57,717 nucleotides of DNA from GCA-2688775 sp035288865 (GCA_035288865.1 DATDZA010000005.1:1-57717), one strand, 5' to 3'. Shown: positions 25,830 through 34,208, numbered from the stretch's first letter. The notes: generated by a model not told the origin, from the sequence alone. Made by a program: numbers and translations.

Positions 25830-26603
25830 TTACGCAGCTAAACGCACATACATACCTTCATTATCAAATCTTGAAGTATGTGAACCTAAAATATTAGTTT
25901 GTGTACGGTAAGCCGCATTGTTAATAATTGGCAAGCGGAAAGCATATTCTTTCACATGCATGAAGTTCCTGCTATATTCTTCTTCAAATAATTTCTTTAA
26001 CGGCTCGTCATATTTAAAAGCAAAATCACCAAACCTGCCGCGAATTTGCTGAAAATTTAAAATCTGCTTCTGTCCTTCAGCCAGTGAAGAATCTTTTACA
26101 ATATTCCATTCCTTATCAGAATCAACATTAATTTTATACACATCAGTTTCGTACCTTAAACCATCCACAAATTCAACTATTGTATGATAATATGAACCCA
26201 GCTGAGTTAATTTGCCTATTAAAATTTCCTGTGCTTTTTCATTAACGACTTCTTCCCTGATTTCCCTTATTAATGCGTCTAGTGAGCTGCGATCTGTATG
26301 CTCCACTTTTCCGCCAACAAAAGCCAATTTTCCCCTCGCTTCTTTTATAGGATATGAAGATGGCTTTAATTCAAAATAGAATTCTCCTGTTTCCTTATTA
26401 TATATTATTGCTGCTGCTGCCCTGTTTGTGCCTTCTTTTTTATCTAATCCAGATTCTTCACTTCCAAATTTTCGCACTTGTTGATTATCCTCGCTTGAAT
26501 AACCTGAAACTTCGTTGCCCAATTCTTCTCCTAATCCTGATGCACACGTTTCTTGTTCGTTGGCTTCTTCAACTGCTGATTCAAGCCCACCATTGCCTTC
26601 CAT
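25830..26603 (-). CDS. Nudix hydrolase-domain protein
   Basis: The N-terminal 55 residues are acidic and low-complexity (many Glu, Gly and Ser). The Nudix domain follows at about 58-200. Its box reads GGKVEHTDRSSLDALIREIR then EEV. This is one residue longer than the usual Gx5Ex7REUxEE spacing, and Asp replaces the first box glutamate, although the REIREE metal-binding helix is intact. Nudix enzymes cleave nucleoside-diphosphate-linked compounds; the substrate cannot be predicted. The C-terminal 60 residues are family-specific. Confidence 0.82.
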   Translation of the reverse strand: MEGNGGLESAVEEANEQETCASGLGEELGNEVSGYSSEDNQQVRKFGSEESGLDKKEGTNRAAAAIIYNKETGEFYFELKPSSYPIKEARGKLAFVGGKVEHTDRSSLDALIREIREEVVNEKAQEILIGKLTQLGSYYHTIVEFVDGLRYETDVYKINVDSDKEWNIVKDSSLAEGQKQILNFQQIRGRFGDFAFKYDEPLKKLFEEEYSRNFMHVKEYAFRLPIINNAAYRTQTNILGSHTSRFDNEGMYVRLAA

Positions 26604-26654
26604 AATTATATAGGAGAAAAAGAATTATTTTAAATGTTTCTATAAAATTAAATT

Positions 26655-28415
26655 CTACCTCTTCTTCTGGCTTTCAAATAATTTCTTTACATAATCTATT
26701 GTGGAGGCTTCTTCCGGCCCTTTATCCATTGTTCTGAGGCCGATTACTCTCGGAAATCTCAAGGCATAACCAGAATCATAAGTCGGAGATTTTTGTATTT
26801 CATTATAACCCACTTCAATCACTAATTTTGGCTTGACCCTGACTTCGCGCCCTTTTTCAGAAAGAATTAACGGGCGCAGTAATTTAGTCATCTCCATGAA
26901 GCTTAATCCTTCTTCCTCTTTTTCTTTCAATCCGGTGCTGGCTTTTCCGACCTCAGCAAAATTGCCGTCTTCATCCAGGCAGGCAATTGTGTAGCTGCTG
27001 AGCCATTTTGACCTTTTTCCCTCGCCCCATTCTGCAGCAACAATAACCAAATCAAGAGTTTCCATTATTGCCTTGAATTTTACCATGTGGCCTACGCGGG
27101 CGCCGGGCTTGTAAGGCGCATTCAAAGCCTTGAACATCAATCCTTCGTTTCCTGCATTAAAAGCATCTTTGAAAAACTGCCCGACAACTTTTTCATCAGA
27201 AACAATTTTCTGCTTTGAAAGAACTATTTTTTTCTTCTCCTGCTTTATGATTTTCTCAAGAATTTTTCTTCTTTTTTCGAACGGTTCTGAAATCATATTT
27301 TTGCCGTCGTAATAAATCAAATCAAAGACATTTAATTCAACAGGAAAATCTTCTGACATTTTCTCAATATCGTATTTTCTTTTTATCCTTTGGGAAATGC
27401 TCTGGAACGGAAGGTATTTTCCGTTTTTTTTGTTAAAACCTACTGCTTCCGAATCAATTATGAAAGTCTTTGCCTTGACATTGCTTTTGACATATTCAGC
27501 AATATCGGGAAATTGTTTTGTGACATTTTCAAGCCTGCGGGTGAATAATTTTATATTTCCTTGCCCATCTTTATGAGCCTGTATTCTGAATCCGTCATAC
27601 TTGAATTCAACTGCGCACGGCTTTCCGACAGTTTCAAATCCTTCTTCAATTGTATCCACTTTCAATGAAAGCATGACCTGAATAGGTATGCCGACTTTCA
27701 TTTCAATACTTTCCAGTTCTTTAAGCCCCTTTTTTGCTGCCTTTGCAACTTCTGCAAATTCATTTGTCAAATCGTAAGCTCTTTGGACAGCATCAGCGTA
27801 TTTGTTGTATTTTTCTCGGTCGCCTATATCTATTTCGTTTCCTTCCTGTACATATTTTATTCCTATTTCATTGCCAAACGAAGACCATATGATTGAATCA
27901 CGCATTACCCCTTCCCCGACGCCAATTCGCATTTCATCGAGAACCGTCTTGACAATGTATCTTGATTCAAGCGGCTTCGCTGAGGTTATTAGTTCTGCGA
28001 TTAATTGGACTTTTCTTTCCACAGTGCCTTCGCCCTGCAGGTCTGCAAGCTTTCTTATATTTTCAAAAACTTTTTTGACTGTTACTTTTGTTGACTGCAG
28101 AGTTGACTGCTTTTTTGCCCTGACAATGATTTCAGCCACTAAACCTAGATCGCCCTGTTTTTTCCATTCATTTTCTATTTTATCAACGGCTATTCCTGTC
28201 GCAGCACTCAAAGACTTGAGCATTGTCCTTGCAGCTATTCCAATTTCTCTTGGATCGTAATTGGGAAAAACCCTTCCTTCAAGCAGGAGCATTACGTGCT
28301 CTGCATCCTCCACGCTTACATCTTTCAAGAATTCTGAAATTATATGGGTCTTTTCTAACCTTTTAGATGTTTTATTTAATTTCTCGTAAACTTCCACCAA
28401 TTTGGAATATTCCAT
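26655..28415 (-). CDS. lig: ATP-dependent DNA ligase
   Basis: The replicative ligase of archaea. The 586-residue length is typical. The N-terminal DNA-binding domain spans about 1-220, then the adenylation domain with catalytic Lys272 in EFKYDGFR, downstream motifs such as FIIDSEAVGF and EGLMFKAL, and the OB domain with motif V/VI elements (VKFKAIMETLDLVIVAAEWG in part, and RFPRVIGLRTMDKG). All nucleotidyltransferase motifs appear intact. It is divergently oriented from the nitroreductase gene. Confidence 0.96.
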   Translation of the reverse strand: MEYSKLVEVYEKLNKTSKRLEKTHIISEFLKDVSVEDAEHVMLLLEGRVFPNYDPREIGIAARTMLKSLSAATGIAVDKIENEWKKQGDLGLVAEIIVRAKKQSTLQSTKVTVKKVFENIRKLADLQGEGTVERKVQLIAELITSAKPLESRYIVKTVLDEMRIGVGEGVMRDSIIWSSFGNEIGIKYVQEGNEIDIGDREKYNKYADAVQRAYDLTNEFAEVAKAAKKGLKELESIEMKVGIPIQVMLSLKVDTIEEGFETVGKPCAVEFKYDGFRIQAHKDGQGNIKLFTRRLENVTKQFPDIAEYVKSNVKAKTFIIDSEAVGFNKKNGKYLPFQSISQRIKRKYDIEKMSEDFPVELNVFDLIYYDGKNMISEPFEKRRKILEKIIKQEKKKIVLSKQKIVSDEKVVGQFFKDAFNAGNEGLMFKALNAPYKPGARVGHMVKFKAIMETLDLVIVAAEWGEGKRSKWLSSYTIACLDEDGNFAEVGKASTGLKEKEEEGLSFMEMTKLLRPLILSEKGREVRVKPKLVIEVGYNEIQKSPTYDSGYALRFPRVIGLRTMDKGPEEASTIDYVKKLFESQKKR

Positions 28416-28519
28416 ATAAAATAATTTTATTCTTAAGTTTATTAAGTTTTTTGATTGGAAAGTTTTATGTTGCTTAGATCTTATTTTAACATACCATCAG
28501 TCCAAATATTGATTTTTTA

Positions 28520-28603
28520 GTGGGCTGAGCAGTTGCGAAGCCTACCTTTTTTGATGAAACATTTTCGCAAAAAGTTTCCCACCATCAACTCGCGGAAGAG
28601 TTG
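28520..28603 (+). ncRNA. Three-hairpin structured element, copy A
   Basis: Hairpin 1 is GTGGGCT/AGCCTAC (28520-28526 with 28539-28545) with loop GAGCAGTTGCGA. Hairpin 2 is GAAAC/GTTTC extended by T/A pairs (28556-28578). Hairpin 3 is CAACTC/GAGTTG with loop GCGGAA (28586-28603). A second element at 37142-37225 keeps the same three hairpins, loops and spacers while the stem bases change in compensating pairs. It lies between lig and the nitroreductase promoter. It could be a small RNA, a leader or a DNA repeat; the strand is assigned from the nitroreductase direction only. Confidence 0.5.
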
Positions 28604-28645
28604 TTTCAGTTAATTATTTAAATAGCCTTATTAAGAGATTTGATT

Positions 28646-29482
28646 ATGGAAGCGAAACATAATAATCCTCAAAATCATACAGGAAATACGCACGAAGAAA
28701 CCCATAGTGAAGAATCGCACAATTCTGGGTACCACATGGGCGTGTTTGACTGCATTAGAACGAGAAGGTCCGTCAGAAAATACAAAGACAAGCAGGTACC
28801 GTGGGATAACATCGTTGAGATTCTGCAGGCTGCCAAGTTTGCGCCTTTTGCAGGAAATGTACTGAATTGCAAATTTGTTGTTGTTAAAAATGAAGATAAG
28901 AGAAAGGCGATTGCTGAAACATGCGCGCAACAGTACTGGATGCAGGATGCGCCTATACACATTGTAGTTGTAGGAGAGCCGGAAAAATCAGAAAGGTATT
29001 ATGGTGCCAGAGGAGGCAGGCTCTACACTATACAAGGAGCTGCTGCTGCAATGCAGAATATGCTTTTGACAGCCCATTCTCTCGGACTGGGGGCCTGCTG
29101 GGTCGGAGCTTTTGATGAAGAAGAAATTCGAAGATTATGCAATTTGCCTGAGAATGTAAATGTGCAGGGAGTTTTAACAATAGGATTTGCGGATGAAGTT
29201 CCTGAAATGCCCCCGAAATACAGGATAGAGCACATAATGTTCTTTGAGAAATGGTGGGGACGGCAAGGCCCATATCCAAAAACCGGTTTAGGATTATGGG
29301 CGCCAGTAATAGAGCATGGGTTTAAGGAAACAAAAAAGATGATAAAGAAAGCCGGAAATAAAATTTTTAAGAAGAAAGATAAAAAAGATGCTACTGAAGA
29401 TAAAAAAATTAAAGAAAAGCAAAAAGACGAGACATCTGCTTATCAGGAATATTACACCCAGGATGATAGAAAAAGGAATTAA
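28646..29482 (+). CDS. Nitroreductase-family flavoprotein with His-rich N-terminus
   Basis: The FMN-binding nitroreductase fold occupies about 32-200. It has the TRRSVRKYKDKQVPW start, APFAGNVLNCKFVVV, AAAAMQNMLLTAHSLGLGACW and a glycine-rich VLTIGFADE strand. Family members reduce quinones, flavins or nitro compounds with NAD(P)H; the substrate is unknown. The first 31 residues contain six histidines and could bind metal. The last 50 residues are a lysine-rich tail (KKMIKKAGNKIFKKKDKKD). The ATG at 28646 is chosen over a TTG two codons earlier. Confidence 0.88.
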   Translation: MEAKHNNPQNHTGNTHEETHSEESHNSGYHMGVFDCIRTRRSVRKYKDKQVPWDNIVEILQAAKFAPFAGNVLNCKFVVVKNEDKRKAIAETCAQQYWMQDAPIHIVVVGEPEKSERYYGARGGRLYTIQGAAAAMQNMLLTAHSLGLGACWVGAFDEEEIRRLCNLPENVNVQGVLTIGFADEVPEMPPKYRIEHIMFFEKWWGRQGPYPKTGLGLWAPVIEHGFKETKKMIKKAGNKIFKKKDKKDATEDKKIKEKQKDETSAYQEYYTQDDRKRN

Positions 29483-29540
29483 AATTAATCATAAAAAATT
29501 AAATTTATTTAAATTCATTTCAACTTCTAAAATAAAAAAT

Positions 29541-29650
29541 GTGGCCCGTTACCGAGCCACTGCTTGCCTTCACAATTGAAAAACGTTGGGGGTGGTTTTC
29601 TAAATGAAGGCAAAGAAACAATCTCACCACAAAGACTAAAGGGTGATCGT
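29541..29650 (-). ncRNA. Candidate structured RNA 3' of ftsZ
   Basis: Read on the minus strand, this interval contains GTGGT (about 29626-29630), then a long hairpin closed by TTGCCTTCA/TGAAGGCAA (9 perfect pairs). Inside it GAAAAC/GTTTTTC closes a C-rich loop that includes ACCAC, complementary to the upstream GTGGT and so able to form a pseudoknot. It ends with GTGGCTCG/CGGGCCAC, an 8-bp hairpin with a GTAA (GNRA) loop, followed by T-rich sequence as in a terminator. It starts about 10 bp after the ftsZ stop codon. It could be a 3'UTR element or a separate RNA. Confidence 0.45.
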
Positions 29651-29659
29651 GATATTTGC

Positions 29660-30727
29660 CTAATTAACTAATTCTAATCCAAGTTCTTGGCTTACTGCAA
29701 CAGCCTCTGGAGATGGCTTCTTGTAATTGACTTTGCCAAGAACCCATGGGCTCTTGACTCCCGTAATAATAGTCATTACTGTAATTCTTCCTTTCATGTC
29801 TTCAGTGACCCTTGCTCCCCAGATTACATTCGCTTCCTGATCAAGGCTTTCTGTTACAAGCTCTCCAACTTTGTTGATATCATCTAGAGTCATGTCCGGG
29901 CCGCCGACAACGTGAATCAAAGCGCCTGTGGCGCCCTGGTAATCAACTTCCAAAAGGGGGTTTGCTAGTGCGCCTTTGACTGCTTCTTCAACTCGGTTAT
30001 TTGTGTCGGAAGAGCCAACTCCAATTACTGCAACTCCACCATTTTGCATTATTGCTTTTACATCGGCAAAGTCCAGATTAACTAGTGACGGAACTGCTAT
30101 TGTTTCTACAATTCCCTTAATCATCGTTGCGATTAATTCATTTGCCACTGCAAATGCCTGCTGAATCGGAAGATTGCCGGCAATCTGCACCAGCCTATTA
30201 TTATCAATTACTATCACGGTATCAGATACATTTCTCAATTGCTGCAATCCAAATTCTGCTTTGTCAACCCGTGCCCGTTCAATCTTGAAAGGCATGGTGA
30301 CAGTTCCAATGACGATTGAACCTGTATCTTTTGCCAGCTGTGCAACAACCGGTGATGCGCCCGTGCCTGTTCCGCCGCCCATTCCTGCGCAGACGAAAAC
30401 CATATCAGCGCCTTTCAATGATTCTTTTAGTTCATTTAGAGATTCTTTTGCAGCTTCTGCTCCCCGTTCGGGAAAACCGCCGCATCCAAGGCCCCTGGTA
30501 ACAGTTTTTCCAATCAAGAATTTCTTGTCAGCATCAATGATGTTAAGATGTTGCTTGTCGGTGTTGCAGGCGATAATTTCAGCGCCTCTTATTCCTTTTT
30601 TATACAGCCAGCCAACCATATTGTTGCCTGAGCCGCCCACGCCGATAACTTTTATGTTTGCTCTTCCTACTTCAAAATTCAAGTTCGTGTCTTGAACTTG
30701 TGCTGCACTCTCTATTAAAAAATCCAT
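29660..30727 (-). CDS. ftsZ: Cell-division GTPase FtsZ
   Basis: FtsZ polymerises with GTP into the division ring. The 355-residue protein has an N-terminal tail, then IKVIGVGGSGNNMV, the nucleotide signature GGGTGTGA (about 117-124), TMPFKIERARVDKAEFGL, the T7-type NLDFADVKAIMQNGG catalytic loop and a GARVTEDMKGRITVMTI end strand. It is close to archaeal FtsZ1 in layout. A Shine-Dalgarno AGGGGG and a TATA-like AGTATATATG precede it. No ftsZ partner gene lies nearby. The 383-bp upstream interval holds three related hairpins, described separately. Confidence 0.96.
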   Translation of the reverse strand: MDFLIESAAQVQDTNLNFEVGRANIKVIGVGGSGNNMVGWLYKKGIRGAEIIACNTDKQHLNIIDADKKFLIGKTVTRGLGCGGFPERGAEAAKESLNELKESLKGADMVFVCAGMGGGTGTGASPVVAQLAKDTGSIVIGTVTMPFKIERARVDKAEFGLQQLRNVSDTVIVIDNNRLVQIAGNLPIQQAFAVANELIATMIKGIVETIAVPSLVNLDFADVKAIMQNGGVAVIGVGSSDTNNRVEEAVKGALANPLLEVDYQGATGALIHVVGGPDMTLDDINKVGELVTESLDQEANVIWGARVTEDMKGRITVMTIITGVKSPWVLGKVNYKKPSPEAVAVSQELGLELVN

Positions 30728-30838
30728 TTTGCATTCCCCCTTTACCCTAGCCCGTAGTTTTTCATATATACTTTACAACATAAACTTCCGATTACCGAAA
30801 TATTTATATTGCTGTTCTGTTTAATCCGCTTTAGAATT

Positions 30839-30977
30839 AGTTTGTGCCAACAAACTGGTTTAGTATCGGTTTATAGTTTTTAACGTACAAAAAAACTAGA
30901 ATAGACAAACCAAGCTTATTTAAAGCTGCTTTTCGCCAAAAAAGCTGCTAAATTTCGGTTTTTCGCCAAAAAAACTG
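30839..30977. repeat. Three hairpins with shared YGCCAA loop upstream of ftsZ
   Basis: Inverted repeats AGTTTGTGCCAACAAACT (30839-30856), GCTTTTCGCCAAAAAAGC (about 30928-30945) and GTTTTTCGCCAAAAAAAC (about 30958-30975) share the loop T/C-GCCAA but have different arms. The last two are exactly 30 bp apart. On the ftsZ strand each reads TTGGC between A/T arms. They lie 110-250 bp before the ftsZ start codon and look like repeated regulator sites or RNA hairpins. The rest of 30728-31110 shows no gene. Confidence 0.5.
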
Positions 30978-31110
30978 AAATACAATCTTTTCTTAATTTT
31001 ATTATGACTACTAAGTGAGTTTATAAGGATTTCTGAGGTTTAAAATATATTTTAGTGTATGTATTTCACAGCAACATAAACTTTAATTATCAATACTGTA
31101 GAAATAAAAA

Positions 31111-31440
31111 CTATTTCTGCCTTTCAAAAACCTGATACACCCCCTCCTCAGTTGTCCACCAGTGAACAAAATCAACATATTTTCCTTGCCCTAAATCCCT
31201 CCCCTCCCGATTTATAGGAGAGACAAACATTCTTGTATAAAGCCTGCCAGCAAATCCCATAGGCATTATTCCTGCTTCATGAAGCTTCTGGTGAATTTCT
31301 GTAAGTCCATAGTACTTGCCCTGCTCGATACCGTCAATAAATCTTCCAAGAGCATCCCTCCTCTTCAGCCTAGTGGCTTCCAGTTTTCCTAAAAGGCCCG
31401 AAACATTTTGCGTATTTGATGTAGTTTCTCCAAGTCCCAT
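31111..31440 (-). CDS. Hypothetical protein (109 aa)
   Basis: A soluble, helical-looking protein with an RLKRRDALGRFIDGIEQGKYYGLTEIHQKL stretch (about 24-53; shown here as the segment from RLKRR to HQKL) and an aromatic C-terminal part, YVDFVHWWTTEEGVYQVF. The last part has the character of a small winged-helix or domain-interface motif, but I cannot assign it. It is isolated between the ftsZ upstream region and dph5 on the other strand. Confidence 0.55.
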   Translation of the reverse strand: MGLGETTSNTQNVSGLLGKLEATRLKRRDALGRFIDGIEQGKYYGLTEIHQKLHEAGIMPMGFAGRLYTRMFVSPINREGRDLGQGKYVDFVHWWTTEEGVYQVFERQK

Positions 31441-31517
31441 ATAGCCTGGTAATTATGTTTTATTTATAATAATTACTATGGCAAAGAATTTTAAACACTA
31501 GCAAATAACTTTAATTC

Positions 31518-32273
31518 ATGCCCCTTTACTTTATTGGTTTGGGATTAAATAATGAGAAAGACATTACGATAAATGGTCTTGAAGCTATTAGGAAGAGTGA
31601 TTTAATTTATTTGGAAAATTATACTTCTGTCCTGAATTGTGATAAGCCAACATTAGAAAAATTCTATAATAAGAAAATAATTTTAGCAAACAGAAAAATG
31701 GTTGAGAATGATGAAAATGAAATCATAGAAAATTCAAAAACTAAAAATGTTGCTTTTTTGGTTGTTGGGGACTCGCTTGCTGCAACAACCCATATTGATT
31801 TGTATTTAAGGGCCAAAAAAGAAAGAATAAAGTGCTTTGTGATTCATAATTCTTCTATACTGACTGCTATTGGAGTTACTGGATTGCAATTGTATAAATT
31901 TGGGAAGACAACATCAATTCCATTGGAAAATGAAAATGTTGAAACTCCTTATGATGTGCTGAAAGGAAATCTGAGATTGGGCTTGCACACTTTATTTTTA
32001 TTGGATTTAAATCCAGAGGAAAATAAATTCATGACTATTAATGATACAATTAGATATTTATTGAAAATTGAATTAAAAAGAAATGAGAAAATATTTTCTG
32101 AAAAAACGCTTTGTGTTGGATGCGCAATGGTCGGAAGCGAAAATCAATTAATTAAATACGGAACTGGCAAAGAATTGTTGAAATTTGATTTTGGAAAGCC
32201 TGTGCATTGCTTGATAATTCCGGGCAAACTGCATTTTATGGAGGAAGAAGTTCTCAGTACATATAAAATTTAA
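31518..32273 (+). CDS. dph5: Diphthine synthase
   Basis: Dph5 uses S-adenosylmethionine to methylate the modified histidine of elongation factor 2 during diphthamide synthesis. The 251-residue length is typical. Signatures of the tetrapyrrole-methylase-like fold are LYFIGLGLNNEKDITINGLE (residues 3-22, contiguous segment LYFIGLGLNNEKDIT), a YLENYTSVL motif, VVGDSLAATTH for the cofactor loop, and SILTAIGVTGLQLYKFGKT. It overlaps the convergent ACT-domain gene by four bases at the stop codon. Confidence 0.95.
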   Translation: MPLYFIGLGLNNEKDITINGLEAIRKSDLIYLENYTSVLNCDKPTLEKFYNKKIILANRKMVENDENEIIENSKTKNVAFLVVGDSLAATTHIDLYLRAKKERIKCFVIHNSSILTAIGVTGLQLYKFGKTTSIPLENENVETPYDVLKGNLRLGLHTLFLLDLNPEENKFMTINDTIRYLLKIELKRNEKIFSEKTLCVGCAMVGSENQLIKYGTGKELLKFDFGKPVHCLIIPGKLHFMEEEVLSTYKI

Positions 32274-32917
32274 CTGCATAATTTCTGTATTAGCTCAAAG
32301 GCTTTCAGCAATTTATCTTCCTCAATTATTAGGATATGCTCATTTGAAGATATTAAGGCGTCTATGATGCTTATACCATTTTCCGCCAACTCATTGTAGA
32401 TGATAGAGAAAACACCAGGAGTTTTCTTTAATATCCTTGGGTAATTTATTTCAACCATTCCAACTTTCTTGTTTTCTTCCAGTATCAAATCCTTGGGGAA
32501 TGTTGATTTTATTTTCTCAAAATTCTTTTGGTCAATTACTATTGTTAAAGCTTGTGATCCTTCCAATACTCTGATTATATCATGTCCCTGGAAATCCATA
32601 AGCTTATCCGGCCTTCCGAGCTTTGTTTTTACAAAATCTGTTCTTTTTAACAATAAAGAAGACATCTTAGTCCGTACTGCTATTTTCGCCTGCTTTAGTA
32701 CATCATGGATGGAGTTTTTTTCATCTGACTTTTTAATATCCAGATTATACCTCCTTACAGCACTTATCACTGCATCCAAAGAGGTGTTTAATTTTTGTGT
32801 TGAAATAATATATTTAGCAAGGCCCCTTGAGTTGATAATTTTCCTAGACAAATCTTTTTTTAATGAAATATCCGTGTCAATGAATTTCCAAACTTTTTCT
32901 TTTATATTTTCTTCCAT
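32270..32917 (-). CDS. ACT-domain regulator-like protein
   Basis: From ATG 32917 the product is 215 residues. An upstream in-frame ATG at 32935 would lie between the TATA box (TTTATAAA at about 32943-32950) and the predicted transcript start, so it is not preferred. The N-terminal 65 residues look like a winged helix (DLSRKIINSRGLAKYII ... SLDAVISAVRRYNL). The C-terminal half is ACT-like (VFSIIYNELAENGISIIDAL). ACT domains bind amino acids. A palindrome lies in its own promoter, and the divergent gene is related to serine-biosynthesis dehydrogenases, suggesting an amino-acid-responsive regulator. Confidence 0.65.
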   Translation of the reverse strand: MEENIKEKVWKFIDTDISLKKDLSRKIINSRGLAKYIISTQKLNTSLDAVISAVRRYNLDIKKSDEKNSIHDVLKQAKIAVRTKMSSLLLKRTDFVKTKLGRPDKLMDFQGHDIIRVLEGSQALTIVIDQKNFEKIKSTFPKDLILEENKKVGMVEINYPRILKKTPGVFSIIYNELAENGISIIDALISSNEHILIIEEDKLLKAFELIQKLCS

Positions 32918-32922
32918 ATTCT

Positions 32923-33000
32923 TTGACACAAACATATGTCAATTTATAAATTTTTGTGCTAGATTTGTCATTTTTATTGAGATTTTAGCATATGTGTCAA
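32923..33000. promoter_or_regulatory. TTGACA-N8-TGTCAA palindrome and extra TGTCAA half-site
   Basis: TTGACA (32923-32928) and TGTCAA (32937-32942) form an inverted repeat between the TATA box and the start codon of the ACT-domain gene. A further CATATGTGTCAA (32989-33000) lies just upstream of the likely promoter of the divergent dehydrogenase (TTAAAAGG region). The layout suits autoregulation and co-control of both genes. Confidence 0.5.
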
Positions 33001-33034
33001 AAACCTTAAAAGGCCGATTTGATTACTATCTTTT

Positions 33035-33979
33035 ATGGATAATCAAGTCTTAATTGCAAGTTCAAAGCCTATCGATGAAAGGGTCCTGCAGTCCGCAAGT
33101 GCCGATATGGACAGAGAGGGTCTTGAATCTAAAGTCTTAATTTATAGCTCCCGAGAGCAGTTGCTTGAGGCAGTCAGGCAAGCCACTTACCTCCTTGTAA
33201 GAAATGATTCAGTCGACAGAGAACTTTTGGATGCCGCAGAAAAGCTAAAGCTTGTCGTCCGGCTAGGATCTGGAACAGATACTATAGATGCCAGTTATGC
33301 AGCCACCAAAGGAGTTCAGGTAGCCAATACGCCAAATGCTAACTCAACAGCGGTTGCAGAAATGGTTATAGGTCTAATGATTTATTTTTCCAGAAATCTG
33401 GCAAACCCGCAACAAAATTACATTGGATCGCAGTTGGCTGGAAAGACCCTAGGCATTCATGGATTCGGCAATATAGGGAAGAAAGTTGCCAGAAAAGCGC
33501 TAGGTATGGACATGAGAGTTGTTGCTTCTGATGTAAATCCAGATTATGAATCGGCAGTCAAATACGGAGTTGAGCTTGCTAGTCCGGCAGATCTATATAG
33601 GCAATCTCATATAGTATCTGTCCATATTCCAAAAAATCAGAACACCGTAGGAATAGTAGATTACCATCTTTTATCATCAGTATTTGGAGATGGCATTTTG
33701 ATAAACACGGCAAGGCCTGAGGTTGTCAATCATCAAGATATTGCAGTTCGCATGATGGAAAATCCAAATTTTAAGTATGCTGTAGAATGCCGCGACGGCG
33801 ACGTTGAAGGATTCAAGGAAAGACATGGGCTTAAAGGATTTGGTGAGAGACTCCTAGTTCTTCCGAAGATGTGCTCCCAAACAGCAGAAGCGCATCTGGC
33901 AGTATTTAATGATGCAATAAATATTGTAAGCCGGCATTATGCGAATGGAAAAATGCCCGGGCAATTCTTCAGGCATTAA
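33035..33979 (+). CDS. D-2-hydroxyacid dehydrogenase family protein with altered active site
   Basis: The 314-residue protein resembles phosphoglycerate dehydrogenase (SerA). It has the substrate-domain segment VVRLGSGTDTID, the nucleotide-binding motif GIHGFGNIGKKVARKALG (about 142-159), and LINTARPEVVN with the catalytic-type arginine. The usual glutamate region (DVxxxEP) reads VECRDGDVEG, and the catalytic histidine of the PH motif is replaced in LVLPKMCSQTAEAH, where Lys follows Pro. Ordinary dehydrogenase chemistry is therefore doubtful. The divergent ACT-domain gene may regulate it or sense its ligand. Confidence 0.82.
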   Translation: MDNQVLIASSKPIDERVLQSASADMDREGLESKVLIYSSREQLLEAVRQATYLLVRNDSVDRELLDAAEKLKLVVRLGSGTDTIDASYAATKGVQVANTPNANSTAVAEMVIGLMIYFSRNLANPQQNYIGSQLAGKTLGIHGFGNIGKKVARKALGMDMRVVASDVNPDYESAVKYGVELASPADLYRQSHIVSVHIPKNQNTVGIVDYHLLSSVFGDGILINTARPEVVNHQDIAVRMMENPNFKYAVECRDGDVEGFKERHGLKGFGERLLVLPKMCSQTAEAHLAVFNDAINIVSRHYANGKMPGQFFRH

Positions 33980-34033
33980 ATTTAAATAAGACGCTTTAAT
34001 CTTTCTGAATGCTTCGGCAGATTCGCAATTTAT

Positions 34034-34136
34034 AGCCCCGTGGTGTAGCGGTCAAATTCTCTAATTCTATTAGGGAATACCGAGAGCATTGGGCCCTTTG
34101 GAGGCTCAGACGGCAGTTCGAATCTGCCCGGGGCTA
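34034..34136 (+). tRNA. tRNA-Gln(TTG) with a D-loop intron
   Basis: Acceptor AGCCCCG pairs with CGGGGCT (A1-T72). The anticodon stem GGGCC/GGCTC encloses loop CTTTGGA with anticodon TTG, and the T arm is GGCAG-TTCGAAT-CTGCC. The D arm GTGT/GCAT closes only if about 30 nt inside the D-loop are removed. That insert contains a long imperfect hairpin (ATTC..CTAAT / ATTAG..GAAT). The discriminator is A. Without the insert the tRNA is 73 nt. Confidence 0.85.
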
Positions 34137-34208
34137 TTTTATTCATAAAAATTTTTAACAATATTTATAAACACAATTAAAATATTATTTTAGATGGGGG
34201 TGTTTGGT

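Noticed and set aside
30174..30695. 173-codon frame opposite ftsZ
   Set aside because: Entirely antisense to a secure gene, with no promoter or ribosome site and low-complexity Ser/Pro composition.
30958..30977. TTTTTGGCGAAAAA resembles a eukaryotic E2F site upstream of a division gene
   Set aside because: No E2F/DP proteins are known in archaea; a chance match in an A/T-armed palindrome is more likely.
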